From positions 42,537-106,536 of the forward strand of contig JAGZWV010000004.1 in assembly GCA_018378775.1 (NCBI GenBank): 64,000 nucleotides of DNA, in the 5' to 3' direction. The notes beneath the pieces were generated by a model that was not told the DNA's origin, ran no database searches, and was given only the letters and a program-made list of their open reading frames with translations. Of this stretch, positions 40,732 through 49,395 are shown piece after piece; the first letter of the stretch is position 1; the number at the start of each line of letters is the position of its first letter. The DNA is from Collinsella sp. Its GTDB lineage: Bacteria; Actinomycetota; Coriobacteriia; Coriobacteriales; Coriobacteriaceae. The position numbers were made by a program, and so were the translations under genes.

Positions 40732-42360
40732 CTAACCTCGAGCTTCTTCGAGCATCTGCTTTGCGTGCGCCAGGCTAGCCTCGGACTGATCGCCGCTCAA
40801 CATGCGGGCGATCTCGGCGGTACGCGCTTCGCCGGTTACCTCGTCCAAATGCGTCTGGGGAACATCGCCTGGTTCCTTGCTGACAACATAATGCTTGTCG
40901 GCCATGACGGCGACCTGCGCCAAGTGGGTTACGACAATCACCTGATGCGTAGAGGCGAGATCTGCCAGCACGCCCGCGAGTGCACGCGCCGTGGAGCCAC
41001 CGACACCGGCATCGACCTCGTCAAACACCAGCGTATCGACACCGTCCGCGTTACCGAGGACAACCTTGCTTGCAAGCATGACGCGGCTGAGCTCGCCGCC
41101 CGACGCAATGCGGCGCAGGGGACGTGGCGTCAAGCCGGCACCGCTGCGGTATAGCAGCTCGTAGCTCGAAGGACCAACGGGCGTCCACTCAGCACGGGGA
41201 AGATCGCGCGACTCCCAGACGAGCTCGGCACTACCCATCTCCAAGCGCGCCATCTGGCGGCCAACCTCGTGGCAGAAGCGCGGGGCCGCCGTATTGCGTG
41301 CGCGCTTAAGTGCCTTGGCAGCGGCAAACAACTCGCGCTCGGCGCTCCCGAGTGCCTCACGCGCCTTTTTGATCTGCTCATCGCCATCATCGACCAGGGA
41401 CAGCAGCTCTTGCGAGCGATCGCGCATGGCAAAAACATCGTCCATGGTGGGACCCCACTGACGCAACAGGCCCTTGAGGTCGGAATATCGCTCACGCATG
41501 CGTGCGAGCTCGCGCGGGTCGAAGGCGACGCCATCGCGATAGGTACGAAGCTCGTTCGCGCAATCCTCAAGGGAGATACAGGCATCCGAAAGCGCATCGG
41601 CAATGTCGCCCAGTTTGCGATCGACGGTAGCCATTCGGGAAAGTTCTGCCACGGCGCTGTTCACGGCGTCGAGCGCTCCCCCTTCGGAGGCAAGCGATGC
41701 ATGGGCATCGTTAGCTGTGGCAACCAGTACCTCGGCATGTTCGGAGCGCGGCAGCAGTTCCTCGAGTTCCTCATACTCGCCCGGTTTGGGGTCGACCTCG
41801 CCGATGCGCTCGAGCGCAAAGCGCGCTTCCTCGACGCGACTCCCCCGCGCACGTGAGGCCTCCTCGACGCGACGGACCTCCTTGGCAGCCGCGCGCGAGG
41901 CTTTAAAGCAAGCACGGTAGTGCTCGAGCGCCTCAAACGCAGAGCGTCCCGCCCAGGCATCGACCATCGCAACGTGATGCGCCGGATCGAGCAAGCGCTG
42001 GTGCTCGTGCTGGCCGCACAGATCCATCATCACGCCGACGCGCTCCGAAAGCTCGCGCACACTGGCAATGCGACCGTCAATCTTCACGCGGCTGCGGCCC
42101 TCGGCAGAAAGGCTGCGCTGTACGGCGAACCCCTCCGTGTCGTGCGGCCCGTCGAAGAGTCGCGCCTCGACGCTCGCCAGTGCCTCGCCCTCGCGCACCG
42201 TCGACGAATCCGCACGCTCGCCCAAAATTAGCTTGAGGGCCGAGAGCAGCGCGGTCTTGCCGGCGCCAGTCTCGCCAGTCAGGACAGTCAGGCCGGCACT
42301 CGGCACCAGCGTCGCCTCGCGAATGAGTGCAATGTTATAAACCTGCAGCTCATCGATCAT
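40732..42360 (-). CDS. recN: DNA repair protein RecN
   Basis: SMC-like ATPase that holds broken DNA ends during double-strand break repair. It has 542 residues. The N-terminal head half has Walker A TGETGAGKTALLSALKL. A long coiled-coil region (about 150-370) follows. The C-terminal head half has IASGGELSRVMLA (signature) and TLVFDEVDAGVGG (Walker B). Its start overlaps the nadK stop by 11 bases. It is the last gene of the long leftward superoperon that begins at alaS. Confidence 0.95.
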   Translation of the reverse strand: MIDELQVYNIALIREATLVPSAGLTVLTGETGAGKTALLSALKLILGERADSSTVREGEALASVEARLFDGPHDTEGFAVQRSLSAEGRSRVKIDGRIASVRELSERVGVMMDLCGQHEHQRLLDPAHHVAMVDAWAGRSAFEALEHYRACFKASRAAAKEVRRVEEASRARGSRVEEARFALERIGEVDPKPGEYEELEELLPRSEHAEVLVATANDAHASLASEGGALDAVNSAVAELSRMATVDRKLGDIADALSDACISLEDCANELRTYRDGVAFDPRELARMRERYSDLKGLLRQWGPTMDDVFAMRDRSQELLSLVDDGDEQIKKAREALGSAERELFAAAKALKRARNTAAPRFCHEVGRQMARLEMGSAELVWESRDLPRAEWTPVGPSSYELLYRSGAGLTPRPLRRIASGGELSRVMLASKVVLGNADGVDTLVFDEVDAGVGGSTARALAGVLADLASTHQVIVVTHLAQVAVMADKHYVVSKEPGDVPQTHLDEVTGEARTAEIARMLSGDQSEASLAHAKQMLEEARG

Positions 42361-43210
42361 GACGGACTCCGTAGAATACGCGGCTCACCGAGTTATAGAA
42401 GCTCTCGGGGCCGTAATCCAGCAGCAACACATCTCCGGGCCCGCGGCGCACCGCCACGCTCTCAACGGTGCCATCGCAGGTAATAAACTGTCCATCGATA
42501 GCGATCGCCGGAACGCTCGGGCGATCATCGGACATAAAGATTTCGACGACATCACTCGGCGAGGTCAAAAAGGCACGAGCCTGAATGGTGTGCGGCGCAA
42601 TGGGTACGCAGACCATGCCCGTATAGTCGGGGCTCACGATGGGGCCACCGGCACTGAGCGCGTAACCCGTAGAACCAGTCGCCGTGGACACGACCACGCC
42701 GTCGCCACGCAGACGGTCGATATGATGGCCGGACACCGTGATGTCGAACTCGACCATATCGGACAGCGGACCGCGGGTAAGCGCCATGTCGTTGAGGGCG
42801 AAGGTGCGCACGACATCCTTCGTACCGTCTTCGCGCACGGACACGATATCCGCGGCGATGGTGGCGCGACGGCTCACGTGCAGCTCACCGGACAGGGCGT
42901 CGCTCACGACCTGCAGGATGTCGCGCTCCTCGGGGCTCGCAGCAGTTAGAAAGCCCAGGTGACCATAGGAAAGACCGAGGATAGGAATCTCACGATGGTT
43001 GAGGATGCGGGCAGCGCGCAGCAACGTACCGTCGCCGCCGAGCGTAATGACCAGATCGGAGCCGTCAATATCAGGCGTGCTCTGAATCTTGGATCGCTGG
43101 TCGGCAGCCCATGCGACCTCATAGCCCTGGCGAGTCAGCCAAAGCTCGAGCATCAGGCCGCTCTCGACCGCCTCTTGCTTGTAGTAATTGGGAACCAGAA
43201 AGACCTTCAT
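42350..43210 (-). CDS. nadK: NAD kinase
   Basis: Phosphorylates NAD to NADP. It has 286 residues. GGDGT in VITLGGDGTLLRAARIL is the catalytic motif. FALNDMALTRG, the glycine-rich STATGSTGYALSAGGP and VPIAPHTIQARAF are family hallmarks. It overlaps tlyA by four bases (ATGA) and recN by 11. Confidence 0.95.
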   Translation of the reverse strand: MKVFLVPNYYKQEAVESGLMLELWLTRQGYEVAWAADQRSKIQSTPDIDGSDLVITLGGDGTLLRAARILNHREIPILGLSYGHLGFLTAASPEERDILQVVSDALSGELHVSRRATIAADIVSVREDGTKDVVRTFALNDMALTRGPLSDMVEFDITVSGHHIDRLRGDGVVVSTATGSTGYALSAGGPIVSPDYTGMVCVPIAPHTIQARAFLTSPSDVVEIFMSDDRPSVPAIAIDGQFITCDGTVESVAVRRGPGDVLLLDYGPESFYNSVSRVFYGVRHDR

Positions 43211-44010
43211 AGCGTTGCAGCTTTCTCGCTCATAACCGATACCTGGGATTGCAGCTCGTCTTGCGAGCGATCGCCGGGGTCAAATCTCGTGCCGTACAGG
43301 AAAAACTCAACGTTGCCCTTGGCACCATGAATGGGCGACACGCACACATCGACCGGGAACAGGCCCTTGGCAGCAAAGAGTTCAACCGCCGCCACGAGTG
43401 TATCGCGGCGCACGGCGGGATCGGTCACAATGCCGCCCTCGCCCACCAGCGCCGCCGGAGCCTCAAACTGCGGCTTTACGAGCGTGCAGAATGCACCCGT
43501 AGGCGCCAGGCACGCCAGTACCGCATCGATAATGTTCGCGATGCTGGTAAACGAGACATCACACACAGCCAGGTCGATAGTGCCGGCATAGCCAAGCTCA
43601 GGCAGCTGCGTCACGTTTGTGCGCTCATGCAGCGTCACGCGATCGTCCTGGCGCAACGACCAATCGAACTGGGCGCGACCCACGTCCACCGAGACAACGG
43701 TCGCAGCTCCGCGCTTGAGCAGACAATCGGTAAAGCCGCCGGTAGAGCAGCCCACATCCAGACAGGCAAGGCCCGTCGGATTGATGCCAAACGCATCAAG
43801 CGCGCCTTCGAGCTTAAGACCGCCGCGGCCAACATAGGGAATGCGCCCCTTCACGTGCAGCGGCAGGCCCGGGGTCACCTTAAGGCCCGGCGAAGTCAAG
43901 CGCTCACCGCCACTCGAGACCAAGCCGGCCATAAGAGTGCGAAGGGCATCCGCGCGATCGGCGCAGATGCCCTGTGAAATCAGTTCGTCATCAAGACGCA
44001 CGCGTTTCAT
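43207..44010 (-). CDS. tlyA: TlyA family rRNA (cytidine-2'-O)-methyltransferase
   Basis: Methylates the ribose of cytidines in 16S and/or 23S rRNA. It has 267 residues. An N-terminal S4-like RNA-binding domain (KRVRLDDELISQG ... GRIPYVGRGGLKLEGAL) is followed by an FtsJ-type SAM domain with LDVGCSTGGFTDCLLKRGA, VVSVDVGRAQFDW and CDVSFTSI. ATG 44010 is preferred because family proteins start at this MKRVRLD; in-frame ATG 44019 and TTG 44022 give up to four extra residues, and none has a strong site. TlyA matters for capreomycin sensitivity in mycobacteria. Confidence 0.9.
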   Translation of the reverse strand: MKRVRLDDELISQGICADRADALRTLMAGLVSSGGERLTSPGLKVTPGLPLHVKGRIPYVGRGGLKLEGALDAFGINPTGLACLDVGCSTGGFTDCLLKRGAATVVSVDVGRAQFDWSLRQDDRVTLHERTNVTQLPELGYAGTIDLAVCDVSFTSIANIIDAVLACLAPTGAFCTLVKPQFEAPAALVGEGGIVTDPAVRRDTLVAAVELFAAKGLFPVDVCVSPIHGAKGNVEFFLYGTRFDPGDRSQDELQSQVSVMSEKAATL

Positions 44011-44054
44011 GAATGCCATCAACCATTCGTATCCGGAGATGCGGCCTAGCTATC

Positions 44055-44285
44055 CTAGGATTCGTTTGCCGCATCCTCATCGTATTCCTGCTCGAGCTTG
44101 TCGGCCTCACGCGGCGTCAACTCAAACTTGTCGACCATATCGACCGCGCGGGAGCCCAGCTCAATCGCTTCGTCAAACAAATCGAGCGAACGCTCCAAGG
44201 AGGTATCCTTGGAGCGAACGGTAGCGATGATCTGGTCCAGGCGATCCGAGATCTCATCGAAGTTGCGGACAGAACCCTCTGGCAT
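44055..44285 (-). CDS. xseB: Exodeoxyribonuclease VII small subunit
   Basis: Small helical subunit (76 residues) that stabilises the nuclease XseA. The pattern NFDEISDRLDQIIATVRSKDTSLERSLDLFDEAIELG is the XseB signature. The large subunit gene xseA, which usually sits just upstream, is not in the window: nusB precedes it directly, with only two bases between stop and start. Either xseA is elsewhere or XseB is orphaned. Confidence 0.93.
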   Translation of the reverse strand: MPEGSVRNFDEISDRLDQIIATVRSKDTSLERSLDLFDEAIELGSRAVDMVDKFELTPREADKLEQEYDEDAANES

Positions 44286-44287
44286 GG

Positions 44288-44872
44288 CTACTCCTCGACG
44301 GAGTCGATGTCAGCCTCGGCGGCGTCCGCATCCTCGGCCAGCACGCCAGCCTCAGCCTGAGCAACCGCAACCTTGGCGGCAGCCTCGGCAGCCTGCGCCT
44401 CCTCGCGAGCGCGATCTTCGGCCAGCAGCTCCTGGTACAGGCCCTCGCCCGGCAGCTCCTCGCTGCGAGCGATCTTGCCCAGCACGCCGTTGACGAACGA
44501 CGCGGACTGGTCGGTGCCATAGGCCTTGGCAAGCTCGACAGCCTCGTTGATCACGATGGCGTCCGAGACCTCCTCGTCGGTGAGGAAACGCATCTCGTAA
44601 ACGGCGATACGCAGCAGATTGCGGTCGGCGCCGGGCATGCGCATAAGATCCCAGTTCTTGGCAACGGAGCGCAGAGCGCAGTCGATGCGGTCGATATGCT
44701 CGTAGGCACCGCGGCAAAGCTCCAGCGCATAGGGGTCGAGGGGACCCTTCGAGATCAGGAAATCGCCCTCGAGGACGCGCTCGAGCGGACTGTCCGTGGC
44801 CTCGGCCTGGAACAGCAGCTGCAGCGCCTGACTGCGGGCAAGCGTACGCCCGCGATAAACCTTAAGGCTCAA
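44288..44872 (-). CDS. nusB: Transcription antitermination factor NusB
   Basis: Acts with NusE/S10 in rRNA antitermination. It has 194 residues, the first 145 being the normal helical domain: RTLARSQALQLLFQAEA, ADRNLLRIAVYEMRFL, DAIVINEAVELAKAYGTDQSASFVNGVLGKIAR. The last 45 residues are an Ala/Glu-rich acidic tail not found in most NusB proteins. It starts three bases after the asp23 stop. Confidence 0.94.
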   Translation of the reverse strand: MSLKVYRGRTLARSQALQLLFQAEATDSPLERVLEGDFLISKGPLDPYALELCRGAYEHIDRIDCALRSVAKNWDLMRMPGADRNLLRIAVYEMRFLTDEEVSDAIVINEAVELAKAYGTDQSASFVNGVLGKIARSEELPGEGLYQELLAEDRAREEAQAAEAAAKVAVAQAEAGVLAEDADAAEADIDSVEE

Positions 44873-44875
44873 AGG

Positions 44876-45238
44876 TTACTCCTTGGGGAAAACGAGGCCG
44901 TCGATGCAAACGTCAACACGCTCAACCTCAACGCCCACCTGGGCATCGATGGCGGCGACCACGGCGGCGCGAACGGCCTCGGCGAGTTTCTTGAACGGAT
45001 AGCCAAAGAACACCACGACGCGCACGGTGAGTGCGAGCTTGTCGCCGACGACCTCGGCCTCGACCGCCGGCTCAGAAGCCGGGGCCTTGGACGAGAGCAT
45101 CATGGAGACAAGGTTGGTGGCAAGGTCCTTGACGCCAACGGAGGCGATGCCCTCGACATCCGACACGGCGCGCGAGACGATGGCGGTCAGAACATCGGGC
45201 GAAATGCCGATGCCGTCAATCTTGATTTCCTGGGGCAT
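44876..45238 (-). CDS. Asp23/Gls24 family envelope stress protein
   Basis: Small cytoplasmic protein of 120 residues. The family motif is IDGIGISPDVLTAIVSRAVSDVEGIASVGV and, further on, KLALTVRVVVFFGYPFKKLAEAVRAAV. Proteins of this family bind membrane partners and are stress-linked in Firmicutes, but a single enzymatic role is not known. Its position between efp and nusB is conserved in many Gram-positives. Confidence 0.9.
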   Translation of the reverse strand: MPQEIKIDGIGISPDVLTAIVSRAVSDVEGIASVGVKDLATNLVSMMLSSKAPASEPAVEAEVVGDKLALTVRVVVFFGYPFKKLAEAVRAAVVAAIDAQVGVEVERVDVCIDGLVFPKE

Positions 45239-45262
45239 GAGTCCTCCTAGAAGAGTTGGTTG

Positions 45263-45826
45263 CTAGACGCGGGAGACGAACTTGCCGTCGCGGGTGTCAA
45301 CCTTGATGACCTCGCCCTCGTTGAGGTACATGGGGACCTGGATGACAGCGCCGGTGTCGATCGTGGCCGGCTTGGTGGAACCCTGGACGGTGTCGCCCTT
45401 AAAGCCCGGGTCGGTCTGGACGATGGTGGTCTCGATGAACATCGGCGGGGTCACGCCCATGAGCTCATCGTCGGCGAAGAGCAGCTGGCAGATGTCGTTC
45501 TCGCGCAGCCACTTGGAGTTCTCGCCCACCATGTCCTCGGGAACGGGAACCTGCTCATAGGACTCGTTGTCCATGAAGATGTAGTCGGTGCCATCGTTAT
45601 AGAGGTACTGGAACTCACGGGTGGTGAGCATGACGCTCTCGAACTTGGTGCCGGCGTTGCAGGTGTTCTCGACGACGCGGCCGCTCTTAATGTCGCGGGT
45701 CTTGTAGCGCACAAACGCGCCGCCCTTGCCCGGCTTGACATGCTGGAACTCGACGATGGTGTAGACCTTGTCCTTGATACGGAGACCGAGGCCGTTCTTG
45801 AAGTCGGCGGTAGAAATGGTAGGCAT
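45263..45826 (-). CDS. efp: Translation elongation factor P
   Basis: Helps ribosomes pass polyproline stretches. It has 187 residues. The domain I loop VKPGKGGAF has Lys34, the place of post-translational modification in other species. Domains II and III carry YEQVPVPEDMVG and TKPATIDTGAVIQVPMYLNEGEVIKVDTRDGKFVSRV. ATG 45826 follows AAAGG; an in-frame ATG at 45859 is 11 codons earlier without a site. No modifying enzyme gene (epmA, earP or ymfI) is visible here. Confidence 0.95.
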   Translation of the reverse strand: MPTISTADFKNGLGLRIKDKVYTIVEFQHVKPGKGGAFVRYKTRDIKSGRVVENTCNAGTKFESVMLTTREFQYLYNDGTDYIFMDNESYEQVPVPEDMVGENSKWLRENDICQLLFADDELMGVTPPMFIETTIVQTDPGFKGDTVQGSTKPATIDTGAVIQVPMYLNEGEVIKVDTRDGKFVSRV

Positions 45827-45920
45827 AGCGACCTTTCTTGTTATGGGCAGAACGCACAAGCGTCCAAATTACATACGACAGAAATTATACACTTGCAGAC
45901 GGCGCCTGCGGCGAGCGCAT

Positions 45921-45962
45921 AAAAAGAGAACGCGGGGCGTCCGAATCGATCCGGACGCCCCG
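45921..45962 (-). terminator. Terminator between pepP and efp
   Basis: Eleven-base perfect arms (cggggcgtccg/cggacgccccg) with an eight-base loop, and TCTCTTTTT on the minus strand. It may split the superoperon into two transcripts. Confidence 0.8.
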
Positions 45963-45985
45963 CCCCAAAAATCTATCGAAATGGG

Positions 45986-47116
45986 CTAGCAATCGATGAC
46001 GTGCAGGTCGTGCGGGGTCTTGGTGAAAGGCTCGTAGCCGTTCTCGGTGACCACGCCGTAATCCTCCAGGCGCACGCCGCCCACGCCGGGCAGGTAAACG
46101 CCGGGCTCCATGGTGACAACCGAGCCGATCTCGATGGTGTTCTTGCTGCGGTTGAAATTGGGCAGCTCGTGGATGTCGATACCGACGCCGTGGCCCAGGC
46201 CATGATTGTAGTAATCGCCATAGCCGGCATCGCCGATGATCTTCTTGGAAAGCTTGAAGATGTCGTTACCCTCAACGCCCGGATGGATGGCGGCGACGCA
46301 CTCCTCGTGCGTGCGGCGCACGAGTGCGTACAGGTCGAGCTGCTCCTGGGTGGGCTCGCCCATCACGACAGTGCGCGTCATGTCGGAGCGGTAATCGCAA
46401 TAGCCCGCGCCATAATCCATGAGAACGAAATCGCCCTTCTCGATCACGCGGTCGCTCGGCACGGCATGCGGGTTGGCGGTGTTGGGACCGCTCGCCACGA
46501 TGGAGCCGAAGGCAAGGCTGTCTGCGCCGTTGGCGAACATAAAGTTCTCGAGCTCGTTGCGAACCTGCTTCTCGGTCATACCGGGCTTAATAAAGCCGAG
46601 CATGTGCTGGAAGGCGGCGTCAGTGATCGACTGTGCATGGCGCATGAGCTCGATCTCCTCGGCATCCTTGATGGCGCGCATCTTGCGGATGTCGTCGTGC
46701 ATCAGCGGCAGCATGCAGGCGACGGAACGGTCCTCCAGGCCGCGCTGAATACCCTGGTAGAAGTTAATCTGCATATCGTCCTCGACAGCACAGACACGGC
46801 ACTTGTTAGCCGCAATCTTGCCGGCGACCCAGCCGGGGATGGTACCCTCGTCCATGTCGTAGACCCAGGGGCTGCCGGCGGGCGTGTTCTCCTCAAAGCT
46901 GTTGAGGTAGCGCGAGTCGGTGTGGAACAGGCACTGGTCGACCGTAATAAACGCAGCGTGCGGGAACTCGAAGGTGTAGTCGAAGACGCCCTTCACGCCC
47001 GTAAGCCAACGAAGGTTGGCCTCGTCGCGCACCACGATGGCATCGTAGCCACGCTCGGCCATCAGGGCACGGACACGCTCGATACGACCAGCAGGACCGG
47101 CAGCAAACTCAGACAT
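45986..47116 (-). CDS. pepP: M24 family Xaa-Pro aminopeptidase/dipeptidase
   Basis: Metallopeptidase (376 residues) that removes N-terminal residues before proline. After the creatinase-type N-terminal domain comes the pita-bread fold. Metal ligands are visible as MDYGAGYCDYRSDMTRTVV (two Asp), NHGLGHGVGIDIHELP (His), TMEPGVYLPG (Glu) and GVRLEDYGVV (Glu). It could be the dipeptidase PepQ, since motifs alone do not decide. Its neighbours aroB and efp match the common Gram-positive order aroB-pepP-efp. Confidence 0.92.
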   Translation of the reverse strand: MSEFAAGPAGRIERVRALMAERGYDAIVVRDEANLRWLTGVKGVFDYTFEFPHAAFITVDQCLFHTDSRYLNSFEENTPAGSPWVYDMDEGTIPGWVAGKIAANKCRVCAVEDDMQINFYQGIQRGLEDRSVACMLPLMHDDIRKMRAIKDAEEIELMRHAQSITDAAFQHMLGFIKPGMTEKQVRNELENFMFANGADSLAFGSIVASGPNTANPHAVPSDRVIEKGDFVLMDYGAGYCDYRSDMTRTVVMGEPTQEQLDLYALVRRTHEECVAAIHPGVEGNDIFKLSKKIIGDAGYGDYYNHGLGHGVGIDIHELPNFNRSKNTIEIGSVVTMEPGVYLPGVGGVRLEDYGVVTENGYEPFTKTPHDLHVIDC

Positions 47117-47248
47117 GCAGATTCCTTTCTTGTTGTCTCTATATAGACGGGACGGGTCTCAATCGAACGACGGAAACGCATGCGATCCGCAACCGATTGA
47201 AAACCCGCCCCTCAACATGATACGAAAGACAATGGATGTCAATAAATC

Positions 47249-48358
47249 TTAGAGAAGTTCTTTGCGTGAAGCCAAGTAGGCGTGAGCATGGCGCTCAAGA
47301 ACCTCGTCCTCAACGCTCGTTAGACGAATGGCGCCGAGTGCCGCGGGCAGCGGCAACATACTGCGGTTCGAGCGGACAAACTGCTGCCTGCGGAACTCCT
47401 CGATATATGCGGCAGGCTCCAGATCGAAGGCAAGCTCCTCGATGCCAAAGTCCTCCAGGCAGTCATCGACCTCAAAAACGTAATTGATATCGAAGTCGCA
47501 GGCGTCATGTGCTAGGCGCGCCTCAAAGCGCATGCCCTCGGACAACAGCTGATAGGCAGGAACCTGCGAAGCGGCATCGCCCAAGCAGGCGCGCAGGGTA
47601 CACTCCCCCGTCTTGCCAAAATCGAGCGCATGGCGGGCGCTCGGGTTCGTGGCCATCAGTACGTCCTTGCGGGCAGTCTGAGACCACTGGACGGCATTGA
47701 CGAGTGCAACTTCGTCGCCGGCAAGAATCTCGGGGACGGTCTCGGCAAACTGATTCCAGCGGGATTTGCTACTTGAAAGCATGGTGCCAACAAGTACCGC
47801 GTAGCCGAGCTTGAGGTCCTCGGGGTCCGTCTCGCGAACAAGGTCGAGGTCACACACAACCAAGCCCGGTTCGGGACGAAACGCGATAGCGGGAAGCGCA
47901 TTGGCCGACGAGGCGACGAGCGGCTTCATGGTCGTCGCGACCGTGAGCATGGCGTCGAAGGTCGTCGGCAGCAGTGCGCACTCGGTTCGGCCACACCACT
48001 GGTTGGCGCACCAGCAAACAACCGAGCAGGTCGGGGCATCGCCAACGGCGACAACCAGATCGTCGCAGGTAATGCCGTTGGCAGACAAGGCGCCAAAGAT
48101 AGCATCGGCATCGGCCAGCGTGGCACCAGCAGGCGAAACCTCAAGGGAGAACTGCGACACGGCAAAACCGGCGTCGACCAGCGCATGCTCGACGACCTCA
48201 TCAAAACGTTCTGACGAGGCGGAGTTCCAAACCACCATCGCGCGCTTAGGCTTGCCCACAGCCGAGGCAAACATACGCGACAGCTCATCGAACGCGCCCA
48301 ATCCGACACGGACATCGACGCTGCGGTTTTGGAAATTGATCAGTTGGCGGCGAATCAT
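47249..48358 (-). CDS. AroB-like protein (3-dehydroquinate synthase fold) lacking the usual catalytic residues
   Basis: It has 369 residues, the AroB size, and sits where aroB belongs, its start overlapping aroK by four bases. The fold signature is still visible: DDLVVAVGDAPTCS corresponds to the GGGxxGD nucleotide loop, and LLPTTFDAM to PTTLLAQ. The DSSVGGK motif is gone. The GHTxGHA zinc site reads FGKTGECT, the SHGxAVxxGM site reads LLSEGMRFEA, and the Glu of AEVIKHA appears as GYAVLVGTM. All three metal ligands therefore seem lost. It should not make dehydroquinate; a scaffold or regulatory role, or a different reaction, would be needed to explain its upkeep. Confidence 0.8.
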   Translation of the reverse strand: MIRRQLINFQNRSVDVRVGLGAFDELSRMFASAVGKPKRAMVVWNSASSERFDEVVEHALVDAGFAVSQFSLEVSPAGATLADADAIFGALSANGITCDDLVVAVGDAPTCSVVCWCANQWCGRTECALLPTTFDAMLTVATTMKPLVASSANALPAIAFRPEPGLVVCDLDLVRETDPEDLKLGYAVLVGTMLSSSKSRWNQFAETVPEILAGDEVALVNAVQWSQTARKDVLMATNPSARHALDFGKTGECTLRACLGDAASQVPAYQLLSEGMRFEARLAHDACDFDINYVFEVDDCLEDFGIEELAFDLEPAAYIEEFRRQQFVRSNRSMLPLPAALGAIRLTSVEDEVLERHAHAYLASRKELL

Positions 48359-48888
48359 AGCAGTCCACGCTCCAAAAGCATCTCGGCACAAAGGTAGGAA
48401 ACGTCCTCGAAGGACTTGTTGCGAATATCAAGGGTAATATCGGCGGCCTGGCGATACAGCGGACGGCGATGCTCAAACAAGCGCGCGGCATGCTCGGGCG
48501 AACGGAAATCGGGGCGCGTATCGGACCGACGAATCTGGCGAATCGAATCCTCGAAGTCGCCCTCGAGGTACACGCACGTACCCATTTCGTGCATCAGCTC
48601 AATATTCACCGGCGTCTCGACAATGCCACCCCCGCACGATACCAACAGGCTGCGCTCACTTTGAAGCGAACGGAGTGCCGAGGTCTCGAGCTCGCGAAAA
48701 CGATCCTCGCCCTCGGTCTCAAAAATCTCGGTTACCGACTTGCCGCAACGGCGGACGACCAGGCGGTCGGTATCGATAAAACGCCTCTTGAACATGGTGC
48801 CGACGTTGCGCGCGAGCGTCGATTTGCCCGCGCCCAAAAAGCCGATAAAGAAGATATGGTCGCAGCCGTGTTTGGTGTGCTGGGACAT
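48355..48888 (-). CDS. aroK: Shikimate kinase
   Basis: Phosphorylates shikimate at O3. It has 177 residues. P-loop GFLGAGKSTLARNVG, the DTDRLVVRR shikimate site, FRELETSALRSL, and LVSCGGGIVETPVN are intact. The LID region has RPDFRSP. All residues expected for activity are visible, in contrast to its aroB-like neighbour. It is eight bases downstream of the yqeG stop. Confidence 0.94.
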   Translation of the reverse strand: MSQHTKHGCDHIFFIGFLGAGKSTLARNVGTMFKRRFIDTDRLVVRRCGKSVTEIFETEGEDRFRELETSALRSLQSERSLLVSCGGGIVETPVNIELMHEMGTCVYLEGDFEDSIRQIRRSDTRPDFRSPEHAARLFEHRRPLYRQAADITLDIRNKSFEDVSYLCAEMLLERGLL

Positions 48889-48896
48889 AGCGAGAC

Positions 48897-49394
48897 CTAA
48901 TCCTCGCAGGGAAGGTCGCGCAGGGCCCGGCGCTCAAAGATACGGAAGATCTGCGTATACCACAGGTCCTGCGTCGCCTGCGGCTTAACCAAGATGGTAT
49001 CGACGCCGGCGAAGTTGCCGCTCCACACGTCAGTGTAGAGCTGATCACCGATCAGCACCGCCTCGTCGGCCGTGGCGCCGAGGCGCTTAAGACCCGCCTT
49101 GAGGGCAAACGGCGCCGGCTTCATGGCGTGGCTGATGGCCTCGAGTCCCAGCTCGCGTGCAGAGCTCATGACCTGGTCGCGATGCCAGTTATTGGACACC
49201 ATGCACAGCTTAAAGCCTTTGGCGCGGGCGGCATCGAGCCACGCGGAAACCGCGGCGGGAACCTGCTCGGTGTCGCGCGGCACCAAGGTGTTATCGCGAT
49301 CGAGCAGAATGGCGCGTTTGCCGTCGGCCCACAGGGTATCAAGGTCGATGCGATCAACCGAGGCAACGTAACGTTTGGGGCTAAAAATCCTCAT
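48897..49394 (-). CDS. YqeG family HAD phosphatase
   Basis: HAD subfamily IIIA hydrolase of 165 residues. The catalytic motif is ILLDRDNTLVPRD (two Asp). Motif II is MVSNNWH, and motif III/IV appears as MKPAPFALKAGLKRLG ... VLIGDQLYTDVWSGNFAG. The substrate is unknown; YqeG of Bacillus is conserved near shikimate or GTPase genes. ATG 49394 is two bases after the mltG stop; the frame is open further upstream but without a site. Confidence 0.9.
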   Translation of the reverse strand: MRIFSPKRYVASVDRIDLDTLWADGKRAILLDRDNTLVPRDTEQVPAAVSAWLDAARAKGFKLCMVSNNWHRDQVMSSARELGLEAISHAMKPAPFALKAGLKRLGATADEAVLIGDQLYTDVWSGNFAGVDTILVKPQATQDLWYTQIFRIFERRALRDLPCED

Positions 49395-49395
49395 G

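Noticed and set aside
47117..47248. Imperfect inverted sequence (gggtctcaatcg ... cgattgaaaaccc) between aroB-like and pepP genes as a terminator
   Set aside because: The arms need a gap to align, the loop is long, and there is no U-tract; the stretch otherwise shows nothing definite.
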